From Akanthomyces muscarius (lineage: Eukaryota; Ascomycota; Sordariomycetes; Hypocreales; Cordycipitaceae), in NCBI RefSeq assembly GCF_028009165.1, contig NC_079243.1, forward strand, positions 372,001 through 436,000: a DNA stretch of 64,000 nt, given 5' to 3'. Below, in pieces: positions 22,824 through 33,108 of this stretch. Position 1 is the first letter of the stretch. Each line of letters begins with the position of its first letter. The notes under the pieces are model-generated. The model did no database searches. It was given only the letters and a program-made list of their open reading frames with translations, and had not been told where the DNA came from. The position numbers and the translations under genes are program-made.

Positions 22824-23107
22824 ATTGCGGAAGAATTGATCGTCATATATGCTGAACTATCTCGTAGATTAGTATTTGATTCAGGCCGTTCGTTCTGAAT
22901 TGCGACTGACAGTCGTTGAGAGATTCATATTCATTAAAATCCAGTGAAGTTTCCCTGGTGTAGGTGCTATGCTGAGGAGGCGCATGCATCCTCGCACAAG
23001 TATAATATTAAATAATCAGCCTTTCAATAGGTACCGTAGCCTTCGAGTACCAGCCTATTCTTGACGGGTGTAGGGGCAGTTGCCGCAACATCATGGCAAA
23101 TCTTTGG

Positions 23108-23335
23108 TTGCGCAACGTTGCGGCCGAAAGTCGTGTCGTGGCCGAAAGTCGTGTCGTGGCCAAAAGTCGTGTCGTGGCCAAAAGCCCTGCTGTGCGTAAA
23201 TAGGTGCACCGCCGGCGGTAAAACGCCTGCTTGAGGCCCAGCCAAAGAAATGCCCCAGCTTCTAGGGTAGGAACATCACTTTTGGCCACAGCACGACTTC
23301 TGGCCACAACACGACTTCTAGCCGTAACATGGGCC
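23108..23335. repeat. Inverted repeat built from tandem ~18-bp units
   Basis: The left arm (about 23108-23190) has three to four direct copies of an 18-bp unit like AAAGTCGTGTCGTGGCC. The right arm (about 23278-23335) carries two to three diverged copies of the same unit in the opposite orientation, and the outer flanks also pair. The loop between is about 90 bp. This layout (terminal inverted repeats made of sub-repeats) could be a MITE-like element or a hairpin. Confidence 0.75.
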
Positions 23336-24210
23336 ACATTACTATTTTCGGATACGACACAACACCAAGAACCAGCGCAAAAAGACGCCAGCAGGGCATG
23401 GGCAAAACAGAACAAATGAACAAGTACACAAGTAAACAAGCGAGAAACGACGTAGCCTGCTAAGCAATGGGAAATCGATCCAGGACCGCTACCTAGAAAG
23501 AATTGCGAGGGAAGTCGGCAAGAAGTAAATCCTGCTTTGCCTTTTTTTTTTTTTTTTGCTTTTTGTGTTGCGCTGGAAGAACATGCAGGCGGCTCGAGGT
23601 GTGGCTGCCAGCAGACATCCTTTCTACGCACAACACGAGAGCGCGTGGTGGGTGATTCACTCGGAGCGTTGGGTAGGTTTTCTGCTTCGTGGTGCAGTCC
23701 TGGGTTTGGGTGGCGAATTTCACACAATTGTGCCCTTGGCGGTTATGTGAACAGTATTCGATAGCTGTGGTGCAATTTTGAAGGCACTGGCGTTGCTGGT
23801 GAGTATACACCGAGCTCGAATTATCTTCTAAGCTATATTACAAATATCGAGTTGTGAAGAAAGACCGAATGAATGCATTCGACAAGATCAAGTCGCGGAA
23901 GGCCAGCAAACGCCTGCTGCAGGCCGCACCCCATATTGTCGCAAAGAAAAAAAAGGAATAAAAAGCCATAGTGGTACGCAGATTACATCCGCAGGGGACC
24001 AGTCATGGTTCATCAGTCTTGGGTCTACCAGCTGAGTAGCTCGAGTCAGCCACCTCTGACTGTCCACCATTCCACCCGAATGCCGCAGCTAGTCTTTTGG
24101 GAGAGGCTTTACATCACACACATAAAAGACGACATGTGCATAGGTATTGGATTTCCATGTAGGATCCTGCTGCCCTGTGACTGTTTCGAGCCCCGGCGGC
24201 TGGCATGGAG

Positions 24211-24423
24211 TCATTTCGGATTGACTTCGTGGGAGGCTTCGCGCACGGAGCGGGCAAACCAGTGCTGTTGATCTCGCTCCATGTTCGCTCGTTCTTTCCG
24301 CAGCGTTTGCAAAAGTAGGAAATGCCCAATTAAGTAGCGAAGGCAATGATGCGTCTGCGAAGCTTCACGTCGAATCTTTTCCGTAGCCATGCCGGCTAGG
24401 GTGTCAATCTCGGTAAAGTTCAT
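24211..24423 (-). CDS. Small helical protein, 70 aa
   Basis: ATG-initiated frame whose product is one continuous charged helix with leucine/isoleucine spacing (TEKIRREASQTHHCLRYLIG, LLLQTLRKERANMERDQQHW). A TATATATATA run lies about 17-26 bp upstream of the ATG, closer than usual, so either the transcript start or the start codon may differ. No known family. Confidence 0.35.
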   Translation of the reverse strand: MNFTEIDTLAGMATEKIRREASQTHHCLRYLIGHFLLLQTLRKERANMERDQQHWFARSVREASHEVNPK

Positions 24424-24888
24424 GATTAGATCGTCAGCACATATATATATACCACAGTAGTCTCGAATTATGAAAACGAATACCGGTATCAAGAAGTTTA
24501 GATGTGTAGCCTGCGGCTGTCGATAATAATGTAGAATAGAAAATACTACGATTTTAGATTGACATGAGCAGACGTATACTATGCATGTAATTGCCATTGG
24601 CGGCCACTGACTCAAAAAGTTGGTTAGCCTCCTAACCATCTCTTTGAAAGCTTTTCTCCAGGCATGTAGTTGTTCGACTGAAATTAGACCGTTTTAGGTG
24701 TCCAAGAGTTGTCAATTCACGGTGTCGGGGCAACAATGGCCATTTCGGACGAGCTGCAATTGGACGTAGACCACTTTAAGCCGAGCATTACATTTGTTCC
24801 GCCGCGACTCCGAGTAGTATTTAAAAGACTCTCGGAAGGTACCACTCCCACTTATTTCGGGGAGGAGTTTTGGCGAAATCGACACAAC

Positions 24889-25552
24889 ATGCGTGTTGTG
24901 TCAATTTCTCTCTACACGGCTCTCTGCACTCTCCCATTTACTCTCGCCACTACTGAAGATGAAAACGTTGTAACCGCCAAGGTCACTAGGACTATCACGA
25001 TTTGTCCCATATCTGGAACCTGGATCGGCAGCGCAAGGTAAATGCACTCTTTAACTCGCGAAAACTATGCAGACTTCTCACATTCATAGAACGGCCTACA
25101 CAATCGTCTCCAACACTGATACCTCAACCACAACGTCGATTGAAAGCAGTGAGCCTGAGCGATCGCAGTGGCCCCACGCTACATCCCCTTCCAGTGAAAC
25201 GCCATCCACCACTTCGGACGCAGTCATGACAAGTACCCATTGGGCCACGGCTACTGTTTTCAAATTGTTGGAGAAGAATGATACAAGCGACAAATTACCC
25301 GAACCTACCGAAACCACCACATATTTCAGCCAGGAGAACATCTCCACGTTGGCTACGCTAGCATCTCATTCGTTCGGAAACCTGAATCACACTGGAATAG
25401 GCAGCCACGGCCTATTCAGCGGTACTTCCGGTCACAGCCTGCCATCCTCACCTACTCTGCCTGTTTCGACCTCGAGTTTCGTGAGTAGTGGTGTCCGGTT
25501 GTTACATCCCTGGTATTTTGCTTTGATTGTGGCATTTGCATTTACTCAGTAG
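24889..25552 (+). CDS. Predicted GPI-anchored, Ser/Thr-rich cell-surface protein
   Basis: Two exons (24889-25037 and 25090-25552) joined over a 52-nt intron (GTAAAT...CATAG) give 203 aa. Residues 1-20 (MRVVSISLYTALCTLPFTLA) are a signal peptide. The middle is Ser/Thr-rich, with clusters such as TDTSTTTSIESS, as in O-mannosylated wall proteins. The last 17 residues (LLHPWYFALIVAFAFTQ) are a hydrophobic tail preceded by small residues (SSFVSSG), the signature of a GPI-anchor signal. It should end up at the plasma membrane or covalently in the cell wall. One Cys only, so no CFEM domain. Splicing was chosen because it alone joins the signal peptide to the Ser/Thr-rich frame. Confidence 0.75.
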
Positions 25553-26829
25553 CATCTAGCACATAGTAGTATAAATAGACATCATTCCACAACTTGCAAC
25601 TTCGTTCTTTAATGCGAGGTGGAGGCATGTGGTCCGGGGTCGCAGTGACGGATCCCGGCGTGCTGTGCTCTCGGATTCCACGAAATTCTTATTCCCAGAG
25701 GTCGCAGCTGCGAATTAAGCTCGGTTTACTATATCTTTCTAGCCTCTAATTATAGTATAGCTTTGGCAACCTTTCGCATGCACTTCGTCGTCTCTGGGCT
25801 ATTCATACAGGTCCACGGACAAGTCAGCGGCGACTCCTCTTGGTTCGGGATTTGCAGGAGTCTAATGTGACGACGCGACGCATGAGCCACGAGACACTTT
25901 AGTAGACGCGAAGCGTTGCCCTCTGCGCTTGTTGTCAGCGGATCTTAAAGTCCATTTTAATTGTTTTCTTTTCCCTTCTTTTTTCCATCGCTAGGAGCCT
26001 TAAATCTATTCCTGCACCACTGGCGGGATTGGCAGCTGCCTGGCGTAGTTAGTTGCCAAGCAGCCCTATTTGCTTGGACCTTTCAGATCCGTGTCCACTA
26101 CTTCAGCAGCTTCTACAGCGCCTCCAGGTGATCTTGAGCGCTAACGTATGGCGATTTGGTGGCAGTTCGCCCGGACGACCCACTGAAATATATGATAAAT
26201 GGACATCTGACACCTGTTGTAGACTGGTTTGGACTACCCTACATTGGCCTCCCGCACTGGCTCGTGGTTGTAATTTCAGAACGTGTTGCCTCTTGGGCCG
26301 GCAACTATCGGTACTTTAGCAAGGAGCAAATGACGCTGTGTTAATCGCGATAATCTTGGGTTTGGACCTCAACCTTTGCCTGTGTATAAATACATGGCTG
26401 TTGACTCTCTGTTGCGAAACTCTACCCCATGTGGATTCAATACTCCACCGCCACCTTTCTCCATCGGCAGTCTACTCGGGCAGAAACTTTGCCTCGGAAT
26501 TTGTCCCTGGCCGTTGGTCGCGTCGCACGTGTGGTCTGATTAGAGCCGACATCCCTTTTCCGCGGCTCGAAGTGCCCTATCGGTCGAGTGCTGCTTGGCA
26601 GGTGTCCAGACTCAGAAGCTACCAGTTGTCATTCCAGAAGCTATCCAGGAGGGTGGAGCAGACTATACATACCTACGTCCAAGCCGGCGCCGCCAGCAAA
26701 ACGCGCAGGTCTAGAACAACAGAGATCAAAGAACCTTGGAAGATCTTTTGCCGACAGCATCACACCGAAAATTATCGAGGACCAAAAGCTTATCAGCCTT
26801 ATTAGTTTTGTTGAACTCTTGAACAGTAC
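25553..26829. other. Intergenic with possible gene fragment
   Basis: A protein-like frame at about 26165-26344 (+) (for example LPYIGLPHWLVVVISERVAS) follows a plausible acceptor (GGTGGCAG) and branch site (GCGCTAAC), and it fits a phase-1 exon ending at 26128. No start exon is found, so it looks like a remnant. TATAAATA at 26383 may be the promoter of the next gene or of an unrecognised spliced gene. Confidence 0.45.
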
Positions 26830-27333
26830 ATGGCCCAATCCACATCAACGCAAACATCTACCTCTCTTGCACTGGTCTTCTTTGTTGCCCTCGACGCTGT
26901 GCTGGTTGCGCTGAACTCTTTCAACGCATACACGCTCGTCTCCGTGTCTAAAAAGTCCGCGCCGCACAACTCTGAAACAGACTGTAGCATCAATGGGCCG
27001 ACCTGCTTTCCATATCTGTTTGCATATTCACTCACTGCAGGTGGTGGCGCCGCCCTGCATGCGGCAGTCGGCATCGTCTCCCTCTTTGCTGCTGGAAAGC
27101 CTCTGACAATGTACAAATGGACACATTTCGGCCTCGCGGTCGTACTTGTGATTATTGGTCTATGTCTTGCCATAGAAATTACAGAACTAGGCCGCAGTTT
27201 TTACATGCGTTTTGGCGGACGGAACACCGTCTACTTCCAAATACTATACTATGGTAGTTTCTCCCAATCAATATACGGTGTCAGTGGCGCAGTTTTGACT
27301 GCCATCGCTTTCGCCAAATCTGCATTTTCATGA
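26830..27333 (+). CDS. Four-pass integral membrane protein, 167 aa
   Basis: Single exon. Four hydrophobic segments lie at about residues 13-33, 65-88, 97-117 and 140-163, separated by short polar loops. The first loop contains two cysteines (DCSINGPTC), which could form a disulfide. There is no signal peptide beyond the first helix. The size and layout resemble other small fungal tetraspan membrane proteins, but there is no diagnostic motif, so function is unknown. A 74-bp tandem duplication lies just downstream. Confidence 0.65.
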   Translation: MAQSTSTQTSTSLALVFFVALDAVLVALNSFNAYTLVSVSKKSAPHNSETDCSINGPTCFPYLFAYSLTAGGGAALHAAVGIVSLFAAGKPLTMYKWTHFGLAVVLVIIGLCLAIEITELGRSFYMRFGGRNTVYFQILYYGSFSQSIYGVSGAVLTAIAFAKSAFS

Positions 27334-27401
27334 CAGCTAGCTCAGACTCTTCATTGAAGAACATCGTCCATGAACTCTCAGGTGTGCTATTGGTGGTCAA
27401 T

Positions 27402-27549
27402 TATACGGGTTGTATCGGGTACCTATCATCGGCAGCCTCAGCAACAGGGGCATGAAGAGCCTTCAACTAGGAGAGTATACGGGCTGTATCGGGTACCTAT
27501 CATCGGCAGCCTCAGCAACAGGGGCATGAAGAGCCTTCAACTAGGAGAG
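27402..27549 (+). repeat. 74-bp tandem duplication
   Basis: Copies at 27402-27475 and 27476-27549 differ at one base only (T/C at the tenth position), so the duplication is recent. It falls in non-coding DNA just after the tetraspan gene. Confidence 0.97.
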
Positions 27550-27783
27550 CTTCCAATCTATGGGTTTCATAAAAAGGCTGAATGCCTTACAAGAGTCTCT
27601 ATTAGAAGAAATGTCAACACAGAGACAGAGTGTACTCTGCCCTCGGAGACAATTAGTTACACAATGTATCACATTCATGAGTTTGAGAGGCGCCAAAAGC
27701 ATAACATATCATTTTGTATCTTAGTTCTTAAAATCTGCTCTAACCTTTTTTCCTCACGCAGCTGGCAGACGCAGCGAGGGCCG

Positions 27784-28678
27784 TCATGAGCTGGGAAGCG
27801 GCGGGTATGCAAAAGGGTCGTCCTCGGGGAGCGGGCATGCATTCAAAAGGAGTGACAGCTGGTCTCGGAGACTTTCCAAACTCTCGGTAGTTCTGGACTT
27901 GAGGTTAGCGACTACACTGCGCCTGTGCATGATCACGTACTTTTTCTTCAAGTTATTGTTGGCTTCTTCGAGCTGTTTCATGGCTCTCTTGACGCTTCCC
28001 AGCTCCTGCTGGGTGGCGGCCACCTCTTTCTTACAGTTCTCCAACTCTTTCCGGAAATAGTCCATCTCCTGGCTGGGATTGTCATACTCGACGGCTGCGG
28101 AGTCACCACCTTGGCTTGCAGAAGGCAGGTAGGAGAATGGCTGGTCTTCCTCCGGGCCCTTCTCCTGCCGCATCCTCTCCATCATGCTTTTTAGTCTTGG
28201 AAGAGTTGCGCGTTAGTGCATGTCTTGGTACGGGATTCCCATCGTATCCCATTCTGCCTTACTGGTTCAGCGTGCTCATCACGTTTTCCGGTCTGCATCT
28301 GTAAGTTGGAGCGTGGAGGCATGACGGGTCTAGGAGACGTACGAAGCATCAGACGGTGGAGCGGCGCTCATCATGGTATCTGCCATACTGAGAGATATTA
28401 AACGCGGAAAAGGATGACAGGAGAGTGAAATCCACCTACGGTAAGAAACCCGTCCCGGCTCCATGGCCATCTTGAAAACCCGTGGGGCGAGCACCCTCTT
28501 GAAGTGCAGCAGCACCTGGTGCAGCGCCGCTCGCCTGATACAATTGTGTATGGGGAGGGCCATACCGTGGTGCGTTCCCTGGCGCAGGTTTCGCTGATCT
28601 GAGCCAAAAGTTTTGTGCCCCGCGCTGCTGCAGTTGGTTGCGCCGAGATTGGAGGCCGTTACTCTGTCGCGCTTGCAT
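27784..28678 (-). CDS. Coiled-coil protein, 243 aa, four exons
   Basis: Exons 28678-28440, 28387-28343, 28298-28263 and 28195-27784 join through introns of 52, 44 and 67 nt (donors GTAGGT, GTACGT and GTAAGG; the third has a GCACTAACG branch). All junctions keep one frame. The N-terminal 80 residues are Gln/Gly/Ala/Pro-rich and disordered. Residues about 150-215 form a coiled coil (MDYFRKELENCKKEVAATQQ, MKQLEEANNNLKKKYVIMHR), and the C-terminus is Pro-rich. A TATATAG box at 28736-28742 lies 58 bp before the ATG. No family recognised. The two middle exons of 45 and 36 nt are small and could be skipped. Confidence 0.6.
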
Positions 28679-28735
28679 GACGGGCCGTGTATTCTGGTAT
28701 GAGACAATGAAGAAAAAAAGAGTTGGTCGTTGCAT

Positions 28736-28742
28736 CTATATA
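28736..28742 (-). promoter_or_regulatory. TATA box of the four-exon coiled-coil gene
   Basis: TATATAG on the minus strand, 58 bp upstream of the ATG at 28678. Confidence 0.55.
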
Positions 28743-29396
28743 CTGGCCTGCGTCAGTGGTTGGGTTATGTGCATGGATTTCGCACTCGTTAGTGAAGCCT
28801 GTGCAGTAGCAATGTGACAGCCTAATGGCACGACTACAGTGGATGCTGCCACGCCACGATAGCGTTAGTATAATGTCTGTCCCGTTGTCCACTGCTGGAC
28901 AACGCCCGCTTTCAGGCACTGAATCCTCGCTGTCTGTCGCATGCATTAGTGGCCACCGCAGGAAGTGGAAAGCCAGATTTGGCAGTGCAAAATCCTTTTG
29001 GGGGCGAACCTGGGCTGCAGCCTGTTCCACACCACCACCACCAGCAGGAATAGGCCTGCCCTCTGAGTCGCCCACTCTACGTCGGCCGTCCAGCTCCACG
29101 TCCAGGTAGTTCGCACTGCTAGCAGTGCTAGCATGCTTCATGTGTCGCAGATCAACGGAACACAAGCCAGCAAATGTCGCCTTGTTACGGAACGAATAAA
29201 ACTTTGACGCGCAGCATAAGGGCAATGGTATTCATACCATATTATATGTAGGTACATACCATCTTCTACATGTCTTTCAAACGGCTCTGGAGCAGTAGCC
29301 TTCCACTATCTACTTCTTTCCCACTTTCCTTGGAGCAGTCGTCGCCGCCTACCTTTGTTGTTAGCTTGCTTTCGCAGCATCGATATCTCAGCAGCC
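28743..29396. other. Divergent intergenic region
   Basis: This lies between two divergently transcribed genes. A long minus frame at 28659-29225 overlaps the TATA box and start of the coiled-coil gene, lacks an upstream promoter, and is not called. Confidence 0.5.
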
Positions 29397-30197
29397 ATGG
29401 ATCGGTTGCACGCCTTAACTGATGAAGAACGCATTGCTACTTTGAACCAGCGTCTTGTCGATGGATGCCACATTGTCGTCCACCCGCTCTTAGAAATTGG
29501 AACATTCAACCCCGATATCGTCTCCTCTCTACCATTGTTAGATAGGTCCATCATGGGAGATGAGCTGGCGAACCAAGCAGAAGCTATTTTTTACGGCAAA
29601 AACACCTTTCTTGTTTGGTGGGATGCTCTCCAGGAATTTTTGTCCCCAAGACACGGATTGCCGATCGACAAGCTAGTCAGACGGGTCATTGTTCGCTACA
29701 GCTTTCAGGAGCTATACACGAGCAAACGGAACCTGGTCACGGAGCTACATCATTTATTTCGGCTCACCCACGCCGAGTTAGTTGCCCTCGATATCACAGG
29801 CAGCGGAACCCCAGACGGTAGCGATCTGGCAACGCAAATGGTACTTCGCGATATAGCCTCCATTGTTCAGCAGCTCTTTTTACACTTCGGTCCTCGTTTT
29901 GTCGTCGGGCGCTCTCTAGGCGAATGGCCTGCCCTGTACGACATCAAGTGGGTCAGCTTCAGGTCCTACTGGCAACCCCCAATGCCTGCGGCTCGCGATA
30001 GGATGAGAGGCGGCGAGGCTAGCTTCGAGGAGACAATGCAATTGCAGGTGGAGAGTTGGATACAGGCCACCGAAAGGCCTGAGTTGACGGCGCCACTCGG
30101 TGCCGTGCCGGGGGTTGACGCCTCACTGTTGGATTGGAGCAGTGACGCGCTCACTGACTGCTTTGCGCCTGGTGTTCTAGTACCAGAGCTGGCCTAA
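29397..30197 (+). CDS. Hypothetical protein, 266 aa
   Basis: Single exon from ATG 29397. The product is a mixed alpha/beta protein of even composition. The segment AEAIFYGKNTFLVWWDALQEFLSPRHG followed by VRRVIVRYSFQEL resembles, in spacing, the '...FYGxNxF...L..FL......IRRI.V' core of fungal 'DUF7730/F-box-associated' hypothetical proteins, but this is a loose resemblance. No signal peptide or membrane segment. Likely a real cytoplasmic protein of unknown role. Confidence 0.6.
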   Translation: MDRLHALTDEERIATLNQRLVDGCHIVVHPLLEIGTFNPDIVSSLPLLDRSIMGDELANQAEAIFYGKNTFLVWWDALQEFLSPRHGLPIDKLVRRVIVRYSFQELYTSKRNLVTELHHLFRLTHAELVALDITGSGTPDGSDLATQMVLRDIASIVQQLFLHFGPRFVVGRSLGEWPALYDIKWVSFRSYWQPPMPAARDRMRGGEASFEETMQLQVESWIQATERPELTAPLGAVPGVDASLLDWSSDALTDCFAPGVLVPELA

Positions 30198-30714
30198 CGC
30201 AGTTGCATGCTGGCGGCCTGCGGCGCTGGCAAAGCTGCCTTTCTGGCATGTCAAGGCCACGCACTAGACTGGTGCGAGACTGAAGGTTGCGGCACTAGGT
30301 TTTGACTTTTGACGTTGTTTTTGTTTTTCGGGATTGCTGCTTTTGGATTGCCATAATGCCGTGGCCTGCAAATCGACCGCCCAATGGAGCCGCGCTGTGA
30401 GCCGTCTTTACCACACATCGCTGCCGTGTTTCTGGTAGCTGCAGAATATAACCTTGAGAAGGACTAAATATAGTTATTTCTAGTCTATTTAAATAGCGAC
30501 CTTGAAAAATGGTGTATGCTGGACACTGCCTTCAATATTCACGGAGCCTTAACACGACCTCGCTGTACACAAGACACCCTGGGCATCAGATGATGCTGTG
30601 GCTTCGTGCGGGTGCGCGAGGGCGGCTAGCTCTGCAGCGAAGTAGACGCTCCGTGGCAAAACACAGATGCAAGAAACGAACGGGCCCTTGGGCTTTCAAG
30701 CCAGCCAGCGCCTG
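30198..30714. other. Convergent intergenic region
   Basis: 3' regions of the two flanking genes. Nothing else seen. Confidence 0.6.
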
Positions 30715-31218
30715 CTAGCCGCATAGGGTGAGTATAGTATCACCCGAGGCACGGCATCCCTTGGTGGCGAAATCGTCATTGGGTTCATTGTAGACCTGTG
30801 AGCAGAAATTCCCACAATCCGCTGGGCAAACAATGGAAGCGCACTCGGCGGAACTAGGTTGTACACGTAGCCCGTACTGACAGAACTGGCGAGGTGCTTG
30901 ATCATTGATAGACGAAACGTCGTAAAACAGGTCCGGGTTCTGCCAGGGGACAAACGCATATTCGAATTGTGTGAGGGGATCAGCCAGCGATGCGCCGAGC
31001 GTGGCCGTTGCTATCTTGATTGATACGCCAGTCCCGTCTATAACTGTCTTGTAGGCCTCGGAGTATGATCCACCTGGAGATACTTCGTAAATCTCTGATG
31101 GCTCTTGTTGCACAGACTGGACATAAACTGTGAATGGGCATTGGTTCACGACGCGCGCGCCTGGGCTAGCAAGCACGACATGCGAAATGAGGTACAAGGC
31201 GGTAAGTTGCAGCTTCAT
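30715..31218 (-). CDS. Bys1-domain secreted protein
   Basis: Single exon, 167 aa. Residues 1-18 are a signal peptide (MKLQLTALYLISHVVLAS). The mature part matches the fungal Bys1 (Blastomyces yeast-phase-specific protein) / thaumatin-like fold: RVVNQCPFTVYVQSV at the start, VSPGGSYSEAYK, GVSIKIATATL, then ITQFEYAF-like and a Cys-rich end with DCGNFC. Eight or so cysteines suggest disulfides in the extracellular space. Bys1 proteins are small secreted proteins, common in wall or host-interface secretomes, with no known enzymatic activity. Confidence 0.85.
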   Translation of the reverse strand: MKLQLTALYLISHVVLASPGARVVNQCPFTVYVQSVQQEPSEIYEVSPGGSYSEAYKTVIDGTGVSIKIATATLGASLADPLTQFEYAFVPWQNPDLFYDVSSINDQAPRQFCQYGLRVQPSSAECASIVCPADCGNFCSQVYNEPNDDFATKGCRASGDTILTLCG

Positions 31219-31458
31219 GATCTAGATCTATGATATCGGTACGGGCCAACTGCATAGAAGCAGAGAAGTCAGCGAGCAGCGAACAGTGTACGGTCTACGG
31301 AGCAGAAATTTCTCTCTTTAAGTAGAGGGGGTCATCAAGTTGCCGCCTATAAGCACGCCATCTTCATCGGAGCAAAGCTTCTTTCAACTGTTTCCATTGA
31401 ACCTGTTGTATGCTATTGCTTGCGAAATGTGCTGGTCGCGGTGGCTGCGAAGGTCAAA

Positions 31459-33108
31459 ATGGTCTCTTCCAGTCGCAGTACATCGCCAGGTCGGCCTGGT
31501 GCTTCATATAAAGACAACGAGGCGTGTGAGGCCATGGAAACAGTGCACTGCTTTCCGATGGACACTGAAGACCAACTACTGAAACAAATCTCGTTGGGAG
31601 CCTACTCCAGAAAATCTATCTACCAAGCAATTTCTGCGCTAAAGGCCGTTCAACGAAGGTACCCTGCCATATCCCCCATGCCACCGTCGGGGTTGGGCTC
31701 AACAGCAACGGCCGAGGACGAAGTTAATTCATTCTTGCGCACAGAAGACAAGTTCTTGGAGTATGCTTCCAGATTTGCCGATACCGTGCCAACATCCGAA
31801 GGCTTATCGGAAGCGGCGTGGCACGTAGCACAGCAGCAAGCGCCCCCTCGACATGCCGTGCAGAGCTACCTCGATCTTCTACGGCAACTCGACAGCCCAG
31901 TTGAAATCTTACCAATTCGGCCACTTCGGAATCACATCACGCTGTCCTCCGAAGGCTCCGTCCGCCCTGCTATAATACCATTCGTGGAGGGCAGCGCGTG
32001 GGCTTTCGCTGTGGCGTATCCCGATTGCATTCACTGGTATGACAGCAGATGCGACCAGCCTATCCCATCGCTTTCGTCGCCCGACAAGCGCGTGGTGACG
32101 AATCATTGGACCGGGCCCAAACATGAGAGAAATGGAGACTCTGGCATCTTCATGCTGATGGGTATTAGATGTATCCAACGTGGTGGTCCACATCTCCCTC
32201 AAGAGACTGCAGTCAACCTGGCATCGGCGTTTCGTGCACGAGTCGTGCTCGAGCTTCTCTGCGGCAAAATAGACCCATCCAGACATACTGCGGAGAGCTT
32301 GCTCTCCCAGGAGGTGGAAGAGCAGTCTCTGTTCTTTGAGGACGCGATGAATGGAATCGACAGGCAGTCTCCTGCTTCGCCGGATGCCGAGCCGGAGAAC
32401 ATGCTCGCTCCATCGCCATTCGACTCCGACCTCAGCCCCCCACCAGCTACCGCTTCTCTGGCACAGCCTGCATGCAAACGAGTGCGGCAGGAGAGTGGCT
32501 GTAAAGTGGCCGATGCCAGAACAATTCTCGCCAACCTCAACGAGGCGTCCCTCGCTACGCGGGCCGTGGTTCGGTCAGCGGGCACACCCTTGGACATTCT
32601 ATGGTTGCTGGTGCAGAACATCTCATCTACGAGCGCATTTCACGACCGGCTTAACGCCATTCTCTTCTATGAGGAGATGACGCGCCATCGGACAGACAAC
32701 GACGTCAAAGAGGCGATGCAGCATCCGATCGACGTTCGAGACATGCGCATCGTACAGGCGCGCTGCAAGTTTTGGAAGGACGTCTGCGAGCTCCGTAGTG
32801 AGTGGGAGGAAGACAAGTATGTTTTGCTGCTGGCATTTCCTCGGGCGGTGACCGGGAGAACCGGCCGGGCGCGGCACATCCAAGAACTAGAGCGGAGACT
32901 GAATGATCGTGATGACCATCTTCAGCAGTATCTCCACGCTGCGAGGGACCTGTGCCGCGCCATCATCCATAGTTCTCTCCCGTGCGAGAGTCTGATGATA
33001 GACATCTATCATTTGAAGCAGCATGAGCCTTTGTCCGACAGCATGTATGACGCATTCGTGAGCGTGAAGCCGAGGGCTAGAGTACCTCTACCACGCTTAG
33101 CAAGATAG
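31459..33108 (+). CDS. Ulp1-like (C48-type) protein with degenerate active site
   Basis: Single exon, 549 aa, starting at ATG 31459. The middle (about residues 165-285) follows the layout of Ulp1/SENP cysteine-protease domains: IIPFVEGSAWAFAVAY, IHWYDS, then a QNDSxCG-like region reading NGDSGIFMLMGIRCI. In active enzymes the first block has a His and the last reads D-C-G. Here those positions are Ala and Ser, so catalysis is unlikely and the domain may only bind SUMO or ubiquitin-like partners. The N-terminal 130 and C-terminal 200 residues are helical, with a disordered Ser/Pro segment around 300-330. The family call is inferred from pattern only. Confidence 0.55.
   Translation: MVSSSRSTSPGRPGASYKDNEACEAMETVHCFPMDTEDQLLKQISLGAYSRKSIYQAISALKAVQRRYPAISPMPPSGLGSTATAEDEVNSFLRTEDKFLEYASRFADTVPTSEGLSEAAWHVAQQQAPPRHAVQSYLDLLRQLDSPVEILPIRPLRNHITLSSEGSVRPAIIPFVEGSAWAFAVAYPDCIHWYDSRCDQPIPSLSSPDKRVVTNHWTGPKHERNGDSGIFMLMGIRCIQRGGPHLPQETAVNLASAFRARVVLELLCGKIDPSRHTAESLLSQEVEEQSLFFEDAMNGIDRQSPASPDAEPENMLAPSPFDSDLSPPPATASLAQPACKRVRQESGCKVADARTILANLNEASLATRAVVRSAGTPLDILWLLVQNISSTSAFHDRLNAILFYEEMTRHRTDNDVKEAMQHPIDVRDMRIVQARCKFWKDVCELRSEWEEDKYVLLLAFPRAVTGRTGRARHIQELERRLNDRDDHLQQYLHAARDLCRAIIHSSLPCESLMIDIYHLKQHEPLSDSMYDAFVSVKPRARVPLPRLAR

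Larger units (their letters stand above)
22260..24210. other. Intergenic with inverted 18-mer cluster
   Basis: About 2 kb with no confident gene. It holds a small frame at 22638-22823, a palindromic repeat cluster at 23108-23335 and a 17-nt T run near 23541. The longer minus frame at 23008-23727 is built from the repeat and the T run and is rejected as a gene. Confidence 0.55.

Noticed and set aside
23008..23727. 239-codon minus-strand frame
   Set aside because: It reads through the inverted 18-mer array and a 17-nt T run, giving low-complexity sequence of repeated ATTRLLATTRL type.
28659..29225. 188-codon minus-strand frame
   Set aside because: It covers the TATA box and start region of the coiled-coil gene and has no promoter or domain of its own.
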